Shown: positions 27,874 through 37,091, counted from the stretch's first letter. The stretch: DNA of 64,000 nt from UBA8752 sp002172485 (GCA_042089915.1 JBELJZ010000003.1:1-64000), one strand, 5' to 3'. Numbers and translations are program-made. The notes: a model not told the origin generated them from the sequence alone.

Positions 27874-27881
27874 TACTTTCG
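27874..27881 (+). promoter_or_regulatory. Variant -7 box for the transketolase operon
   Basis: TACTTTCG fits TAnnTTCG and lies 23 bases upstream of the ATG at 27904. Confidence 0.4.
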
Positions 27882-27903
27882 ATGCGATTTCGTTCACCGC
27901 CCC

Positions 27904-28749
27904 ATGTCCACGACCCATCCACTCCAAGACATCTGCAGCCAAGTCCGGCGCGACATCGTCCGCATGGTTCACGGCGCCAGCTCCGGCCACCCCGGTGGCT
28001 CCCTCGGCTGCACGGACTTTCTCGTGAAGCTGTATTTCGACGAGATGCAGCTCGATCCGGAGAACTTCACCATGGATGGCCGAGGCGAAGACCTGTTTTT
28101 CCTGTCCAATGGCCACATCAGCCCGGTGTGGTACAGCGCACTGGCCCGCAGGGGGTACTTCCCGGTGTCCGAATTGGCCACGTTCCGGAAGTTGAACACC
28201 CGCCTGCAAGGTCACCCCGCTACGGAAGAAAAGCTGCCGGGCATCCGCGTGGCGAGTGGTTCTTTGGGCCAGGGCCTGAGCGTCGCCTGTGGTGCAGCGC
28301 AAGCCAAAAAGCTCAACGGTGAAGACCGCTGGGTCTACAGTCTCCACGGAGACGGAGAGCTTCAGGAAGGTCAAATCTGGGAAGCCGCCATGTATGCTGC
28401 CCACCACAAAATCGACAACCTGATCAGTTTCGTTGACTACAACGGACAGCAGATCGATGGCGCGGTGGAGGACGTGATGTCCCTGGGTGACCTCGCTGCC
28501 AAATGGGCCGCCTTTGGTTGGACCGTTCTCGAGTGCAACGGCCACGATTTGAACGACCTGGACCGCATTTTTAAGGAAGCCCGCAATGCGGCTGGTCAAG
28601 GAAAACCGGTTGTCGTGCTCATGCGCACCGACATGGGCCGGGGTGTGGACTTCATGGAAGGCACGCACAAGTGGCACGGTGTGGCTCCGAACGATGAGCA
28701 ACTGGCCTCCGCCTTGGCTCAATTGGACTCCTCCCTCGACGATTACTGA
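27904..28749 (+). CDS. Transketolase, N-terminal (TPP-binding) subunit
   Basis: A 281-residue protein equal to the thiamine-diphosphate-binding half of transketolase: GASSGHPGGSLGCTDFLVKL, GSLGQGLSVACGAAQ and the TPP/Mg motif HGDGELQEGQIWEA with DYNGQQIDG. It transfers two-carbon units between sugar phosphates in the non-oxidative pentose phosphate pathway together with the C-terminal subunit at 30167. The ATG at 27904 gives the family N-terminus. The next gene, a VWA protein, starts on the last base of this gene's stop (TGATG), so the split enzyme's two genes are not adjacent. Confidence 0.92.
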   Translation: MSTTHPLQDICSQVRRDIVRMVHGASSGHPGGSLGCTDFLVKLYFDEMQLDPENFTMDGRGEDLFFLSNGHISPVWYSALARRGYFPVSELATFRKLNTRLQGHPATEEKLPGIRVASGSLGQGLSVACGAAQAKKLNGEDRWVYSLHGDGELQEGQIWEAAMYAAHHKIDNLISFVDYNGQQIDGAVEDVMSLGDLAAKWAAFGWTVLECNGHDLNDLDRIFKEARNAAGQGKPVVVLMRTDMGRGVDFMEGTHKWHGVAPNDEQLASALAQLDSSLDDY

Positions 28750-30164
28750 TGGCCGGTCGTCGCCGACCGTTTTGGTGCGGATTGGCCCTTGGCTTTGGAC
28801 TGACCTTGTCCGCGGCAGCGCCCATGCATGGGCAAAGTGCGTCTTCTGCTGAACCGCAGCCCGAAGTCACCCGGATCCTCTTCGTGTTCGATGCGTCGAA
28901 CTCGATGAATGCATTCTGGGGGAGACGGCGCAAATGGGATGTCGCCAGGGAATTGCTCGCGGCTTCCCTCGACAGCCTGTATCTCCAACCTGACATCGAA
29001 CTCGGCTTGCGCGTTTATGGGCACGGCACCCGACACGTTCCCGGCCAACAAGACTGTGACGATACGGAGTTGATCGTGCCCATCGGCCCCGGGCGCAACC
29101 TGATCATCCAGCAGGAGTTGCGAAAACTTCGCGCCCAAGGCACCACGCCCATCGCCCGTTCATTGCTCGCCGCTGCAGATGACTTCGCCGCCACCAAAGG
29201 GCCTGGCCGCAACGTCATTGTCCTGATCACCGATGGCATCGAAGCTTGCGACGAAGACCCCTGCGCTGTGTCGCGCGCCTTGCAGGCACAAGGCATTGTC
29301 ATTCAACCCTTCATCATCGGCATTGGTCTGGAGGAGAAATACAAGGATACCTTCCAATGTGTGGGACGCTATTTCGACGCCTCTCGTCCTGAGGTGTTTG
29401 GTGAAGTGCTCGACATTGTCATCGACCAGGCCATCCACCGCACCACCGTCCAATTGGACCTGCTGGATTCGGAAGGACAACCCACTGTGACCAATGTGCC
29501 GTTCGAGTTCATCGAACGGTCATCCGGCCACCCCGTTCTGCAAGCCGTCCACACCAGCACGGAACCTGGGATCCCGGACACCTTGGTGCTCAACCCCGTT
29601 CCCCACTACGACGTTGTGGTCCACAGCATTCCACCGGTGACCAAGGCCAACGTCCCGCTGGTCCCTCGGCAGCACAACCACATCGAAATCGAGGCACCAT
29701 TGGGCTTTCTCGACTTGACACCGAGCCGCGACAGAAGCGAGCTACTTGGCATTCCGGTCACGGTGTATCGCGATGGGGACTGCGCCCCCGTCCACACCCA
29801 GCAGGTCGGCACCCGACAACGCTATTTGGCGGGCAACTACCGCCTCGAATTCGGCACGCTCCCCCCTGAAGTCGTCCAAGATGTCCGCATTGGGGATGGT
29901 CGCATCGTGCCCGTCCGCATCTCGGAGCCCGGCTCCCTCCTTCTCGACATCGGGACCTCGGGTTACGGCGGCATTTTCAAGGAATCAGAACAAGGCAGAC
30001 AACTGGTCGTCGCCTTCGACGGCCAAGACCCGTCCGGCCGGTATGCACTGCAGCCCGGTCGGTATGTGGTGATCTTCCGTGCAAAACACGCGGCCAAAAC
30101 CGACCTCTCCGTCACCCGGAAATTGGATATTCGCCCCGGGGGCAATCACACCCTCAGCTTTTGA
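28749..30164 (+). CDS. Exported von Willebrand factor A domain protein
   Basis: A 471-residue protein with signal peptide (GLALGFGLTLSAAAPMHGQ) and a VWA domain with a complete MIDAS: DASNS near residue 48, Thr in GTTPIARSL, and Asp in ITDGIEACDEDPC. A Cys pair in QQDCDD and CDEDPC may form disulfides. About 240 residues of beta-rich sequence follow without a recognised family. VWA domains of this kind bind proteins through a metal ion. The start overlaps the transketolase N-subunit stop by one base, and the stop is 2 bases from the C-subunit ATG, so it is fully embedded in that operon. Confidence 0.85.
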   Translation: MAGRRRPFWCGLALGFGLTLSAAAPMHGQSASSAEPQPEVTRILFVFDASNSMNAFWGRRRKWDVARELLAASLDSLYLQPDIELGLRVYGHGTRHVPGQQDCDDTELIVPIGPGRNLIIQQELRKLRAQGTTPIARSLLAAADDFAATKGPGRNVIVLITDGIEACDEDPCAVSRALQAQGIVIQPFIIGIGLEEKYKDTFQCVGRYFDASRPEVFGEVLDIVIDQAIHRTTVQLDLLDSEGQPTVTNVPFEFIERSSGHPVLQAVHTSTEPGIPDTLVLNPVPHYDVVVHSIPPVTKANVPLVPRQHNHIEIEAPLGFLDLTPSRDRSELLGIPVTVYRDGDCAPVHTQQVGTRQRYLAGNYRLEFGTLPPEVVQDVRIGDGRIVPVRISEPGSLLLDIGTSGYGGIFKESEQGRQLVVAFDGQDPSGRYALQPGRYVVIFRAKHAAKTDLSVTRKLDIRPGGNHTLSF

Positions 30165-30166
30165 CC

Positions 30167-31159
30167 ATGATGGACTTTCTCTCCGCCAGCCAATCGGACC
30201 TCGATGGTCTGACCCGCAAAGACACCCGCAGTGGCTTCGGCCAAGGCCTTCTCGAAGTGGGCCAAGCCAATGACCGCGTGGTGGCCTTGTGCGCCGACCT
30301 CACCGGCTCATTGAAGATGAACGCGTTCAAGGACGCTTTTCCGGAGCGCTTCCAACAAGCCGGCATCGCAGAGGCCAACATGATTGGCGTGGCTGCCGGC
30401 ATGACCATTGGCGGGTTGATTCCCTTCACTGGAACCTTCGCCAACTTCTCCACGGGCCGCGTCTATGACCAAATTCGCCAAAGCGTCGCCTACAGTGAGA
30501 AAAACGTCAAGATCTGCGCTTCACACTGTGGATTGACCCTCGGAGAAGACGGTGCGACCCACCAAATTCTGGAAGACGTGGGCATGATGAAAATGCTGCC
30601 CAACATGACCGTCATCCACACTTGTGATTATGAGCAGACACGCAACGCTACCCACGCCATTGCAGGCCACCACGGCCCAGTCTACTTCCGCTTTGGTCGC
30701 CCAAAAGTGCCCGTCATCACGGACGCGGAGGAACCCTTTGTGATTGGGCAAGCCCGCAAGGTCATGACAGGCAGCGATGTCACCATTGTCACCAATGGCC
30801 ACTTGGTCTGGAACTCCATCCTTGCGGCCCGGGCGCTTGCAGCTGATGGAATTTCTGTGGATCTCATCGACATGCACACGGTGAAACCCTTGGACAAGAA
30901 GGCGCTGCTCGAAAGCGTCAGCCGCACCAGCTGCGTGGTCACTGCGGAAGAGCACCAACGTGCGGGCGGACTGGGCGAAAGCGTGGCGTCTTGCCTGACC
31001 CAACACATGCCCACCCCACAACGCCTCGTGGCTGTGAACGACAGCTTCGGCGAATCCGGCACGCCGGCTCAATTGCTCGAGAAATACGGATTGGGGCCCA
31101 GCGACATTGTCACTGCTTGCAAGGAGGTCATCTCCGTCAAACAGGGGCTGGCCGTCTGA
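30167..31159 (+). CDS. Transketolase, C-terminal (pyrimidine-binding) subunit
   Basis: A 330-residue protein equal to the second half of transketolase: pyrimidine-binding domain with catalytic Glu in GIAEANMIGVAAG, FSTGRVYDQIRQSVAYS, THQILEDVGMM, and the transketolase C-terminal domain (DLIDMHTVKPLDKKALLE, EEHQRAGGLGESVAS). It should pair with the N-subunit at 27904-28749. The ATG at 30167 is followed directly by a second ATG at 30170; either may be used. Its 3' end converges with dapA, 14 bases apart. Confidence 0.92.
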   Translation: MMDFLSASQSDLDGLTRKDTRSGFGQGLLEVGQANDRVVALCADLTGSLKMNAFKDAFPERFQQAGIAEANMIGVAAGMTIGGLIPFTGTFANFSTGRVYDQIRQSVAYSEKNVKICASHCGLTLGEDGATHQILEDVGMMKMLPNMTVIHTCDYEQTRNATHAIAGHHGPVYFRFGRPKVPVITDAEEPFVIGQARKVMTGSDVTIVTNGHLVWNSILAARALAADGISVDLIDMHTVKPLDKKALLESVSRTSCVVTAEEHQRAGGLGESVASCLTQHMPTPQRLVAVNDSFGESGTPAQLLEKYGLGPSDIVTACKEVISVKQGLAV

Positions 31160-31173
31160 TCCTGGTCGGAAAC

Positions 31174-32082
31174 TTAGAGCTCGGTCCGAACGGACCCCGT
31201 CCCAACAGCTGCAATCGCTGAATACAATCGGTCGCGGTAATCCTTCGTGGCTGGCATCAAGGGACGCCGCGGAGTCGCGCCACACAGGCCCAACACATCA
31301 CAAATCGCCTTGATTCCCGTTGGGTTTCCCTCTTCGAACATCGCATCCAGCAATTCCCGCTGGTCAGCCAAGTTGGATTCAGCTTCTTTCACAGAGCCGA
31401 ACATGGCCAAGTCCATGGCTTCGGCCCAGGCATTGGGGAAGGCATTGCCAATGACGCTCACCAATCCATCTCCTCCCAAGGCCATCATGGGCATGGCATT
31501 CACGTCGTCGCCGGACAGCATGCTGAACGATTCCGGAACACCGGCACGGATGGCACGGAATTCACTCAGGTCATCATGGGCTTGCTTCAAGGCCACCACC
31601 TGATCGCACCGGTTGGCAATGTCCACAATGGTCTCGGGCAACAAATGGACACCTGTTCTGGACGGGACGTTGTAGAGGATGATCGGGAGCGGGGATGCTT
31701 CCGAAAGCGCCTCGAACATCTCTGTCATTCCTGCTTGTCCTGGCTTGATATAGGTTGGCGGACTGATCAGCAGGCCATCCAACCCCGTGGTGTCCAACTG
31801 CCTCAGGCGTTGCACGGCGGCCTCCGTACCACCGCTGACATCGAAACCGGCGACCATGGGCAATCGCCCGGCGTTGACCTCTTGCACGAAATCGAGCACC
31901 CGGCGCTTCTCATCTTCAGCCAGCAATTGAGCTTCTCCGGTGCTCCCGAGCACCACCAGGAAATGGGCCTTGCTTCCCGATACATGGTGCACCATGCGCT
32001 CCAAGCTGGGAAAGTCGATGGCACCTTGTGCATTGAAGGGCGTGATGAGGGCCACGCCGAGGCCCGTAAATCGCTTGGTCAT
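31174..32082 (-). CDS. dapA: 4-hydroxy-tetrahydrodipicolinate synthase
   Basis: A 302-residue member of the DapA/NAL aldolase family. It has GVALITPFN at the start, LGSTGEAQLL (where most DapA have GTTGE), the proton-relay Tyr137 in LYNVPSRTG, Schiff-base Lys166 in VALKQAHDD, and GGDGLVSVIGN. It condenses pyruvate with aspartate semialdehyde on the lysine/diaminopimelate route. The ATG at 32082 overlaps the stop of the upstream DUF6913-like gene (ATGA). Other class I aldolases of the family are possible but the motifs favour DapA. Confidence 0.88.
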   Translation of the reverse strand: MTKRFTGLGVALITPFNAQGAIDFPSLERMVHHVSGSKAHFLVVLGSTGEAQLLAEDEKRRVLDFVQEVNAGRLPMVAGFDVSGGTEAAVQRLRQLDTTGLDGLLISPPTYIKPGQAGMTEMFEALSEASPLPIILYNVPSRTGVHLLPETIVDIANRCDQVVALKQAHDDLSEFRAIRAGVPESFSMLSGDDVNAMPMMALGGDGLVSVIGNAFPNAWAEAMDLAMFGSVKEAESNLADQRELLDAMFEEGNPTGIKAICDVLGLCGATPRRPLMPATKDYRDRLYSAIAAVGTGSVRTEL

Positions 32083-32669
32083 TTCAAGTCGAGGGTATTC
32101 AAATAATGCAACGTCAATTGGACAAAGGATGACATGTCGCCACCCTCTGGCCAAGTGAGCATGAAGTCCAATTCAGGCTCCTGCTGGGTCGGTCCCACCT
32201 TGAAGGGCAAGGTAGAACGCTTCAACAAGGACTCCATCACGAGGGCGTCCCCACCACGGTGGAGATAAATGAGCGTATCCCCTTCCTTCAGTGGTGCAGG
32301 CAACTCCTTTGGCAGTCCTTGCTGGGACACATCATCCCGCCAGAATAGGTGAATGCGTGGGTCTTGGGGAAAATCTGGTGGAAGGTCTACCGCGCCCTCC
32401 ATCTTCTTGATGCGTTGAGCACGCGACTTGGCATGGGCCTTCCGGGTCCATCCGGTGTCCACGACGCAGGTCCAATCCGGCATGTCCTGCCTTACAGACA
32501 AATGCGCCACCAGTTTCCTTAGCTGGGCCCGATGGAGGCTTTTGGTCGCCGGCACGAGAAAAACGAGGTGACGTGAGTCCGTCAACCCCCGCCCTTCTCG
32601 GGTGCGGATGGCCGCAGGTTCATGGCGCAAGGTTGCCCTGCCCAAACGGTTCCACAGTTTCTCCAGCAT
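32079..32669 (-). CDS. DUF6913-like protein encoded with dapA
   Basis: A 196-residue cytoplasmic protein, basic at the N-terminus (LEKLWNRLGRATLRH), with HLVFLVPATKSLHRAQLRKL, IHLFWRDDVSQQG, GDTLIYLHRGGDALVMESLL and VQLTLHYLNTLDL. It resembles DUF6913, a Bacteroidota family of unknown function that I associate with dapA neighbourhoods; the assignment is from memory and moderate. The ATG at 32669 is preferred over 32681, because the -7 box at 32682-32689 would put the transcript start downstream of 32681. It is translationally coupled to dapA. Confidence 0.65.
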   Translation of the reverse strand: MLEKLWNRLGRATLRHEPAAIRTREGRGLTDSRHLVFLVPATKSLHRAQLRKLVAHLSVRQDMPDWTCVVDTGWTRKAHAKSRAQRIKKMEGAVDLPPDFPQDPRIHLFWRDDVSQQGLPKELPAPLKEGDTLIYLHRGGDALVMESLLKRSTLPFKVGPTQQEPELDFMLTWPEGGDMSSFVQLTLHYLNTLDLK

Positions 32670-32681
32670 GCGAATTGGCAT

Positions 32682-32689
32682 CGAAATTA
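32682..32689 (-). promoter_or_regulatory. Variant -7 box for the DUF6913-dapA unit
   Basis: The minus strand reads TAATTTCG (TAnnTTCG), 13 bases upstream of the preferred ATG at 32669. Confidence 0.4.
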
Positions 32690-32753
32690 GGTGGGGCCAA
32701 CGGATCCATGCCCTTCATTCCCAAAGTAGAAGGCGCACTTGCAAACAGCGCCA

Positions 32754-33488
32754 TCACCAACGCATGGGGACCTCGATCAGCAACAGCTCACAAGACTGCG
32801 TGGCGCGAATGTTCAAGGAGCCCGTGTCCCAGACGCCGATGGCATCTCGCCGGCCCAAGGTCTGTCCGAGGATCTCCGCTTCCCCTTCCACCACCATCAC
32901 GTAGACGCCTTGTCCTTGTCCGTGCAAGGCATACTCCGCCTCATGTCCCGCGCTGAAATTGCCGAGGTTGAACCAGGCGTTCTGATGGATGCGAACCCCT
33001 GAACTTCCGTCCGGTGTCACCAAGGTGGTGAATCCGTCGTCGAGGGCGCCAACATCATAGCGCTTCTGGTCGTACCGCGGGGTCAAGTCCCGTTGGTTGG
33101 GATAGATCCACACTTGAAAGAACCGGACAGCCTCCTCCGCACTGTGGTTGAATTCGCTGTGCCGGATGCCAGTGCCCGCGGTCATGGCCTGCACATCTCC
33201 TGTGCGGATGACGGAGCTGTTTCCCATGCTGTCCTCGTGCTCCAGCGCGCCCGATGTGGGAATGGTGACAATCTCCATGTTGTCATGGGGGTGCGTCCCA
33301 AACCCGCCTCCACCAGCCACATCGTCGTCGTTCAAGACCCGAAGTGCGCCAAAGTGCATCTTCTTCGGATCATGCCATCCGGCGAAACTGAAGCTGTGGT
33401 GGGTGTCAAGCCAACCGTGGTTGGCGTGGCCGCGTTCCGCAGCAGGGTGAAGGACGTATTGGGCTTGGACATCCGTGGAAACGCTCAT
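32754..33488 (-). CDS. Pirin family protein (cupin)
   Basis: A 244-residue bicupin with the pirin signature: RGHANHGWLDTHHSFSFAGW, MHFGALRVLNDDDVAGGGGF, the metal-binding set THPHDNMEIVT with Glu, MTAGTGIRHSEFNHS, and a more degenerate C-terminal cupin (WFNLGNFSAGHEAEYAL). Some pirins are quercetin dioxygenases, others redox sensors. The ATG at 33488 gives the normal family N-terminus; an in-frame extension with a hydrophobic stretch exists upstream (see the segment at 33489-33710). Confidence 0.88.
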   Translation of the reverse strand: MSVSTDVQAQYVLHPAAERGHANHGWLDTHHSFSFAGWHDPKKMHFGALRVLNDDDVAGGGGFGTHPHDNMEIVTIPTSGALEHEDSMGNSSVIRTGDVQAMTAGTGIRHSEFNHSAEEAVRFFQVWIYPNQRDLTPRYDQKRYDVGALDDGFTTLVTPDGSSGVRIHQNAWFNLGNFSAGHEAEYALHGQGQGVYVMVVEGEAEILGQTLGRRDAIGVWDTGSLNIRATQSCELLLIEVPMRW

Positions 33489-33710
33489 GGGAGGAGGAGT
33501 TGGAGACGTGAGAAAAAGAAGTGCCAAGCCAGCGGCTTGACCAAGAAGGGGAATCGAAGGCGACATCATCAGAATGACAAATCCAGCTTCGATCAGTTCG
33601 TTTACAAAGGCTTGGGCCACCACATGAATGGGCAACCGTGACCCGGTGCGGTCTTGGTCTTTGGCGATCCAATCGAAGGAGTGCTTTGAACGTGTCTTGA
33701 CACTGTCAGC
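33489..33710 (-). other. Open spacer between msrA and pirin, in frame with both
   Basis: On the minus strand the frame after the msrA TGA stays open for all 74 codons into the pirin gene. The encoded residues look protein-like (HSFDWIAKDQDRTGSR, IHVVAQAFVNELIEAGFVIL, then a hydrophobic stretch). It may be a remnant or a small TTG-started gene; no family is recognised. It contains no hairpin terminator. Confidence 0.35.
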
Positions 33711-34403
33711 TCAATGGGCCGACTTGAGTTTGTCCGCAAACAAGGCCTTGAACTTCTTGACCTTGGGCCCGACCACAGCCACGCAGTAGCCTTGGTCCGG
33801 ATTGTTGGCGAAGTAATCCTGGTGGTAATCCTCCGCCACATAGAATGGCGCGGCCAGCTCAATCGAGGTCACGATGGGATTGTCCCAAAGCTGGGCCTCC
33901 TCCGCAGCCGCCATCGAGGCTCGGGCGACGCGCTCTTGCTCCTCCGATTGCGGGAAGATGGCCGAACGATACTGGGTTCCCACATCCGCCCCTTGTCGGT
34001 TGAGCGTGGTGGGATCGTGGGTTCTCCAGAACACCTCGAGCAACTCACCAAAGCTTACCACAGTCGGGTCAAACGTGATGCGCACCGCTTCAGCATGGCC
34101 GGTCCGTCCTGTACAGATTTCACGGTAGCCTGGGTTTTTGATTTGACCTCCTGTGTAACCGCTTTCAACGTGGTCCACGCCCTGCATCTCAGCGTAAATC
34201 GCTTCGGTGCACCAGAAACAACCACCGGCGAGCACAGCAAATTCGCGGCCAGTCGGAGGAAAAAGGAGGGATGAAGTGGTGTCGGTCATGGCCGGAGAAT
34301 TCAAAGAAGAAATAGAAGAGGACGAGTCGCAAATCCAGGCCATCCCGACGGAGGCCCCAAAAAGTGCGAGCAGGATCAATGAAAAAGATCGTGTGTGTCT
34401 CAT
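33711..34403 (-). CDS. msrA: Peptide-methionine (S)-S-oxide reductase, exported form
   Basis: A 230-residue MsrA with an N-terminal hydrophobic segment (SFSLILLALFGASVGMAW), so it likely works outside the cytoplasm. The catalytic motif is GGCFWCTE with Cys62, followed by GYTGGQIKNPGYREICTGRT, GHAEAVRITFDP and AEDYHQDYF. It repairs methionine-S-sulfoxide in proteins. The ATG at 34403 was chosen because it begins the export signal and lies just after the DUF5723-like gene; longer frames would run into that gene. No MsrB domain is fused. Confidence 0.92.
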   Translation of the reverse strand: MRHTRSFSLILLALFGASVGMAWICDSSSSISSLNSPAMTDTTSSLLFPPTGREFAVLAGGCFWCTEAIYAEMQGVDHVESGYTGGQIKNPGYREICTGRTGHAEAVRITFDPTVVSFGELLEVFWRTHDPTTLNRQGADVGTQYRSAIFPQSEEQERVARASMAAAEEAQLWDNPIVTSIELAAPFYVAEDYHQDYFANNPDQGYCVAVVGPKVKKFKALFADKLKSAH

Positions 34404-34423
34404 TGTATGGCGGATTGAAAGGT

Positions 34424-35950
34424 TCACTTCCTTCCTTCCAAACCCCGAACCGGAACCAAGGTTCGAGTGTAACTCCATCCCCAACCCCAACGACGCTCTG
34501 GTGACAACCACCCAAACAGGTCGTCCGTGGCCAGACCAAATTGAGATTGGCTCTTCTTCGGACACCAGAAAAGCCCCACAGGTGTGGTCCAACCCTGAGC
34601 ATCGCGCCACCGAACACCGCCCATGGCCAGCATGGGGCCCAACGGCAGTCGTGCACCTGCTCCAATTTCTGTGGGCTGTCGGAGCAAAGCGTCGTTGATC
34701 GGAGCCGACAATTCCACCCCGACCAAGGCGCGTCCTCCCAATCGCATGCCGCCATTGAGTCGGACGCGGGTCGGCAAGTTCACCACCCGACGCTCAGGCG
34801 TGGCCTCCAAAAACAGGGAGGACGGAGACAAGCCATTGTTGAGCAAGTCCAGCGCCCCTCCTTGCTGGGCCGCCCAGTCTTCCAAGGTGGCGACGGGGTT
34901 GTTGAGGCTGTACGACTCCCCTTGCCAATCCATGCCTCCCACTTCCGTAACGGCCACAGAGGCAAACCAGAGTTCTGCCACATCGACGCGGACCGAGACA
35001 TCCATGGCCACACCGAATCCAGCTGGCCGCAGGGCACTCCCCAACGTGGCGCTGGGCGCCACAAGCTCTGCACCGAATCCTTTGTTGAAGGCGGCAAATG
35101 CCGTACGATTCTCAGCGTCTACCTCATAGTAACCGGTGCCACGGTAATAGCGGGCGGCAAGTCCAGAGGAGACCTTCAGTGCTTTTGTATCCAACAGTTT
35201 GATGCCAAACCCAACACCATAAGATCGGACGTGCTGGACTGCAAACTGGCTGCCATCCAACAACTCGAGTGCCAAGACTTCGCCATCCGCCCGAATGCCC
35301 AGTTCTGCCATGTCAAATTGCGCATCGGTCAATGCGTCCACATCCACGATGGTGCCATCCGTCAATTGGACCTGGTCGTACAGACTCGAAGCGGGCCCGA
35401 GCATCACATAACTCGCCAGCAGAGGGCTGGGTGACGCCGATGCTGAATACCGGTCTTCAACCGTCCATGCCCATCCTCCGCGGCGTCCGTGTCGGGACCA
35501 CCCTGCCCAGCGCAGCTGAGCGTCGGCGGAAGTGGGAGACTGCCCCATTTGCTCTGCCAATTCCCTGCGCTCGGCCAATGTCCAAGTGCGCTCTCCACCT
35601 GCCCATTGGACCATGGGTGTCCCGTCCAGCACCGGCGTGCGCAAAATCACGCCCCCTTCAACTCCGCTGAAGAAGCGCAAGCGGTTGGATTTGCGCCATT
35701 GGCGCTTTTCCTTCCTGGACAAGGAATCAGGTCGATTGCGGCGGTCATCCTGCTCGATAAAAGGTCGTTCGGTGGCCAACAATACCGGGTTGACTCCGAT
35801 GGCGTGGTGACCATGGGCCGTGATTCCCGGAATGGGACTGCCCATGAGGTCGACTCCCGCTTGCTGCGCTGCAAGCGGCAACGAGCAAATCAGCAGACCG
35901 GACAATGCCGGCCAGATCCAACAGAAGGTCAGCCAGCTGATCTTCTGCAT
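34424..35950 (-). CDS. Outer-membrane DUF5723-like protein
   Basis: A 508-residue protein with signal peptide (FCWIWPALSGLLICSLPLAAQ) and repeated amphipathic beta strands ending in aromatic residues, as in outer-membrane beta barrels. The pattern HHAIGVNPVLLATERPF near the N-terminus and the rest of the layout recall DUF5723, a Bacteroidota outer-membrane family of unknown function. The C-terminus is beta-rich (WGWGWSYTRTLVPVRG). The ATG at 35950 starts 6 bases after the ilvE stop, so the two are probably co-transcribed, with msrA further downstream. Confidence 0.65.
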   Translation of the reverse strand: MQKISWLTFCWIWPALSGLLICSLPLAAQQAGVDLMGSPIPGITAHGHHAIGVNPVLLATERPFIEQDDRRNRPDSLSRKEKRQWRKSNRLRFFSGVEGGVILRTPVLDGTPMVQWAGGERTWTLAERRELAEQMGQSPTSADAQLRWAGWSRHGRRGGWAWTVEDRYSASASPSPLLASYVMLGPASSLYDQVQLTDGTIVDVDALTDAQFDMAELGIRADGEVLALELLDGSQFAVQHVRSYGVGFGIKLLDTKALKVSSGLAARYYRGTGYYEVDAENRTAFAAFNKGFGAELVAPSATLGSALRPAGFGVAMDVSVRVDVAELWFASVAVTEVGGMDWQGESYSLNNPVATLEDWAAQQGGALDLLNNGLSPSSLFLEATPERRVVNLPTRVRLNGGMRLGGRALVGVELSAPINDALLRQPTEIGAGARLPLGPMLAMGGVRWRDAQGWTTPVGLFWCPKKSQSQFGLATDDLFGWLSPERRWGWGWSYTRTLVPVRGLEGRK

Positions 35951-35955
35951 TTCGA

Positions 35956-37020
35956 TCAAAGGGTGAAACGCCAACCGAAGTGATCTTCTGTACGGCCGCG
36001 ACGGATGTCGTCCAAGGCCTTGGACAGCTTGGGCATGACGGTCCATAATGCAATGGGTGGTAGACTCACATCGCCACCTGCAAATCCAATGGCCTCGATA
36101 GGCGTCATGGTGGCCGCAGTGCCAACCCCGAAGGCCTCTGTCAAGGCCCCGGATTCTGCAGACGCCTTCAATTCAGCCACAGAAAGCCTGCGCTCTTCCA
36201 CTTCCATCCCGAAGTGACGGCTCAAGGTCAGCACACTGTTGCGGGTCACTCCATTCAGCACGGTGTCGCCCAAGGCTGGGGACACCAATTTTCCGTCGAG
36301 AACAAAGACCGCATTCATGGTTCCGCTCTCTTCGATGTATTTGTGCTCTACAGCATCCGTCCAAAGAATCTGCTGATACCCCTGTGCCTTGGCCAGCTCA
36401 GTTGGCTTCAACGCAGCAGCATAGTTTCCTGCAGCCTTGGCGAAGCCGGTTCCACCAGGTGCTGCCCGGGTGTACTCGGTCTCAACTTTCACCTTGACAC
36501 TGCCCTTGTAGTACGGACCCACCGGGCAAGTGAAGATCATGAACCGGTATTCATCACTGGGCTTGACGCCGACATGGACCTCCGTAGAGAACATGAATGG
36601 CCGGATGTAAAGGGATGCCCCGTCCCCATCTGGAACCCACGCTGCGTCCAATTGGACCAACTCACTGAGGGCCTCGAGGAACAGCGCCTCATCCACAGCC
36701 GGCATGCACATGCGGTCTGCACTGACGTTCAACCGGGTAATGTTGGCTTGAGGGCGAAACAGAGCAACGCTGCCATCCTCCTGACGAAACGCCTTCATCC
36801 CTTCGAAAATGGCCTGACCGTAGTGCAAAGACATGGCAGCAGGGCTGAGTGACATGTTTCCAAACGGCTCAATGACGCCGGTATTCCATTGACCATTTTC
36901 GAAATCCATCCGGAATTGGTGGTCGGAGAACACACTGCCGAATTTGAGGTTGTCCAAGTCCACGTCCGTTCGACGAGAGTGGTTGACAGGGCGGATATCG
37001 AAGAGGGTCGTCGTCATCAT
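35956..37020 (-). CDS. ilvE: Branched-chain amino acid aminotransferase
   Basis: A 354-residue fold-type IV PLP enzyme: LHYGQAIFEGMKAFR, SLYIRPFMFSTE, the PLP Lys in GGTGFAKAAGNYAAAL, ESGTMNAVFVLDG, and GTAATMTPIEAIGF near the end. It interconverts Leu, Ile and Val with their 2-oxo acids. The start is one of two consecutive ATGs at 37020 and 37017. An exact -7 box sits 32 bases upstream. It heads a minus-strand unit with the DUF5723-like gene and perhaps msrA. Confidence 0.93.
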   Translation of the reverse strand: MMTTTLFDIRPVNHSRRTDVDLDNLKFGSVFSDHQFRMDFENGQWNTGVIEPFGNMSLSPAAMSLHYGQAIFEGMKAFRQEDGSVALFRPQANITRLNVSADRMCMPAVDEALFLEALSELVQLDAAWVPDGDGASLYIRPFMFSTEVHVGVKPSDEYRFMIFTCPVGPYYKGSVKVKVETEYTRAAPGGTGFAKAAGNYAAALKPTELAKAQGYQQILWTDAVEHKYIEESGTMNAVFVLDGKLVSPALGDTVLNGVTRNSVLTLSRHFGMEVEERRLSVAELKASAESGALTEAFGVGTAATMTPIEAIGFAGGDVSLPPIALWTVMPKLSKALDDIRRGRTEDHFGWRFTL

Positions 37021-37051
37021 GGGCCTTTCATTGAGGTTCCACTTAGGTTTG

Positions 37052-37059
37052 CAAAAATA
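37052..37059 (-). promoter_or_regulatory. Promoter -7 box for ilvE
   Basis: The minus strand reads TATTTTTG, an exact TAnnTTTG match, 32 bases upstream of the ATG. Confidence 0.5.
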
Positions 37060-37091
37060 GGGAGCGAGGCGCCCCCCTACGGCACTGGCAA

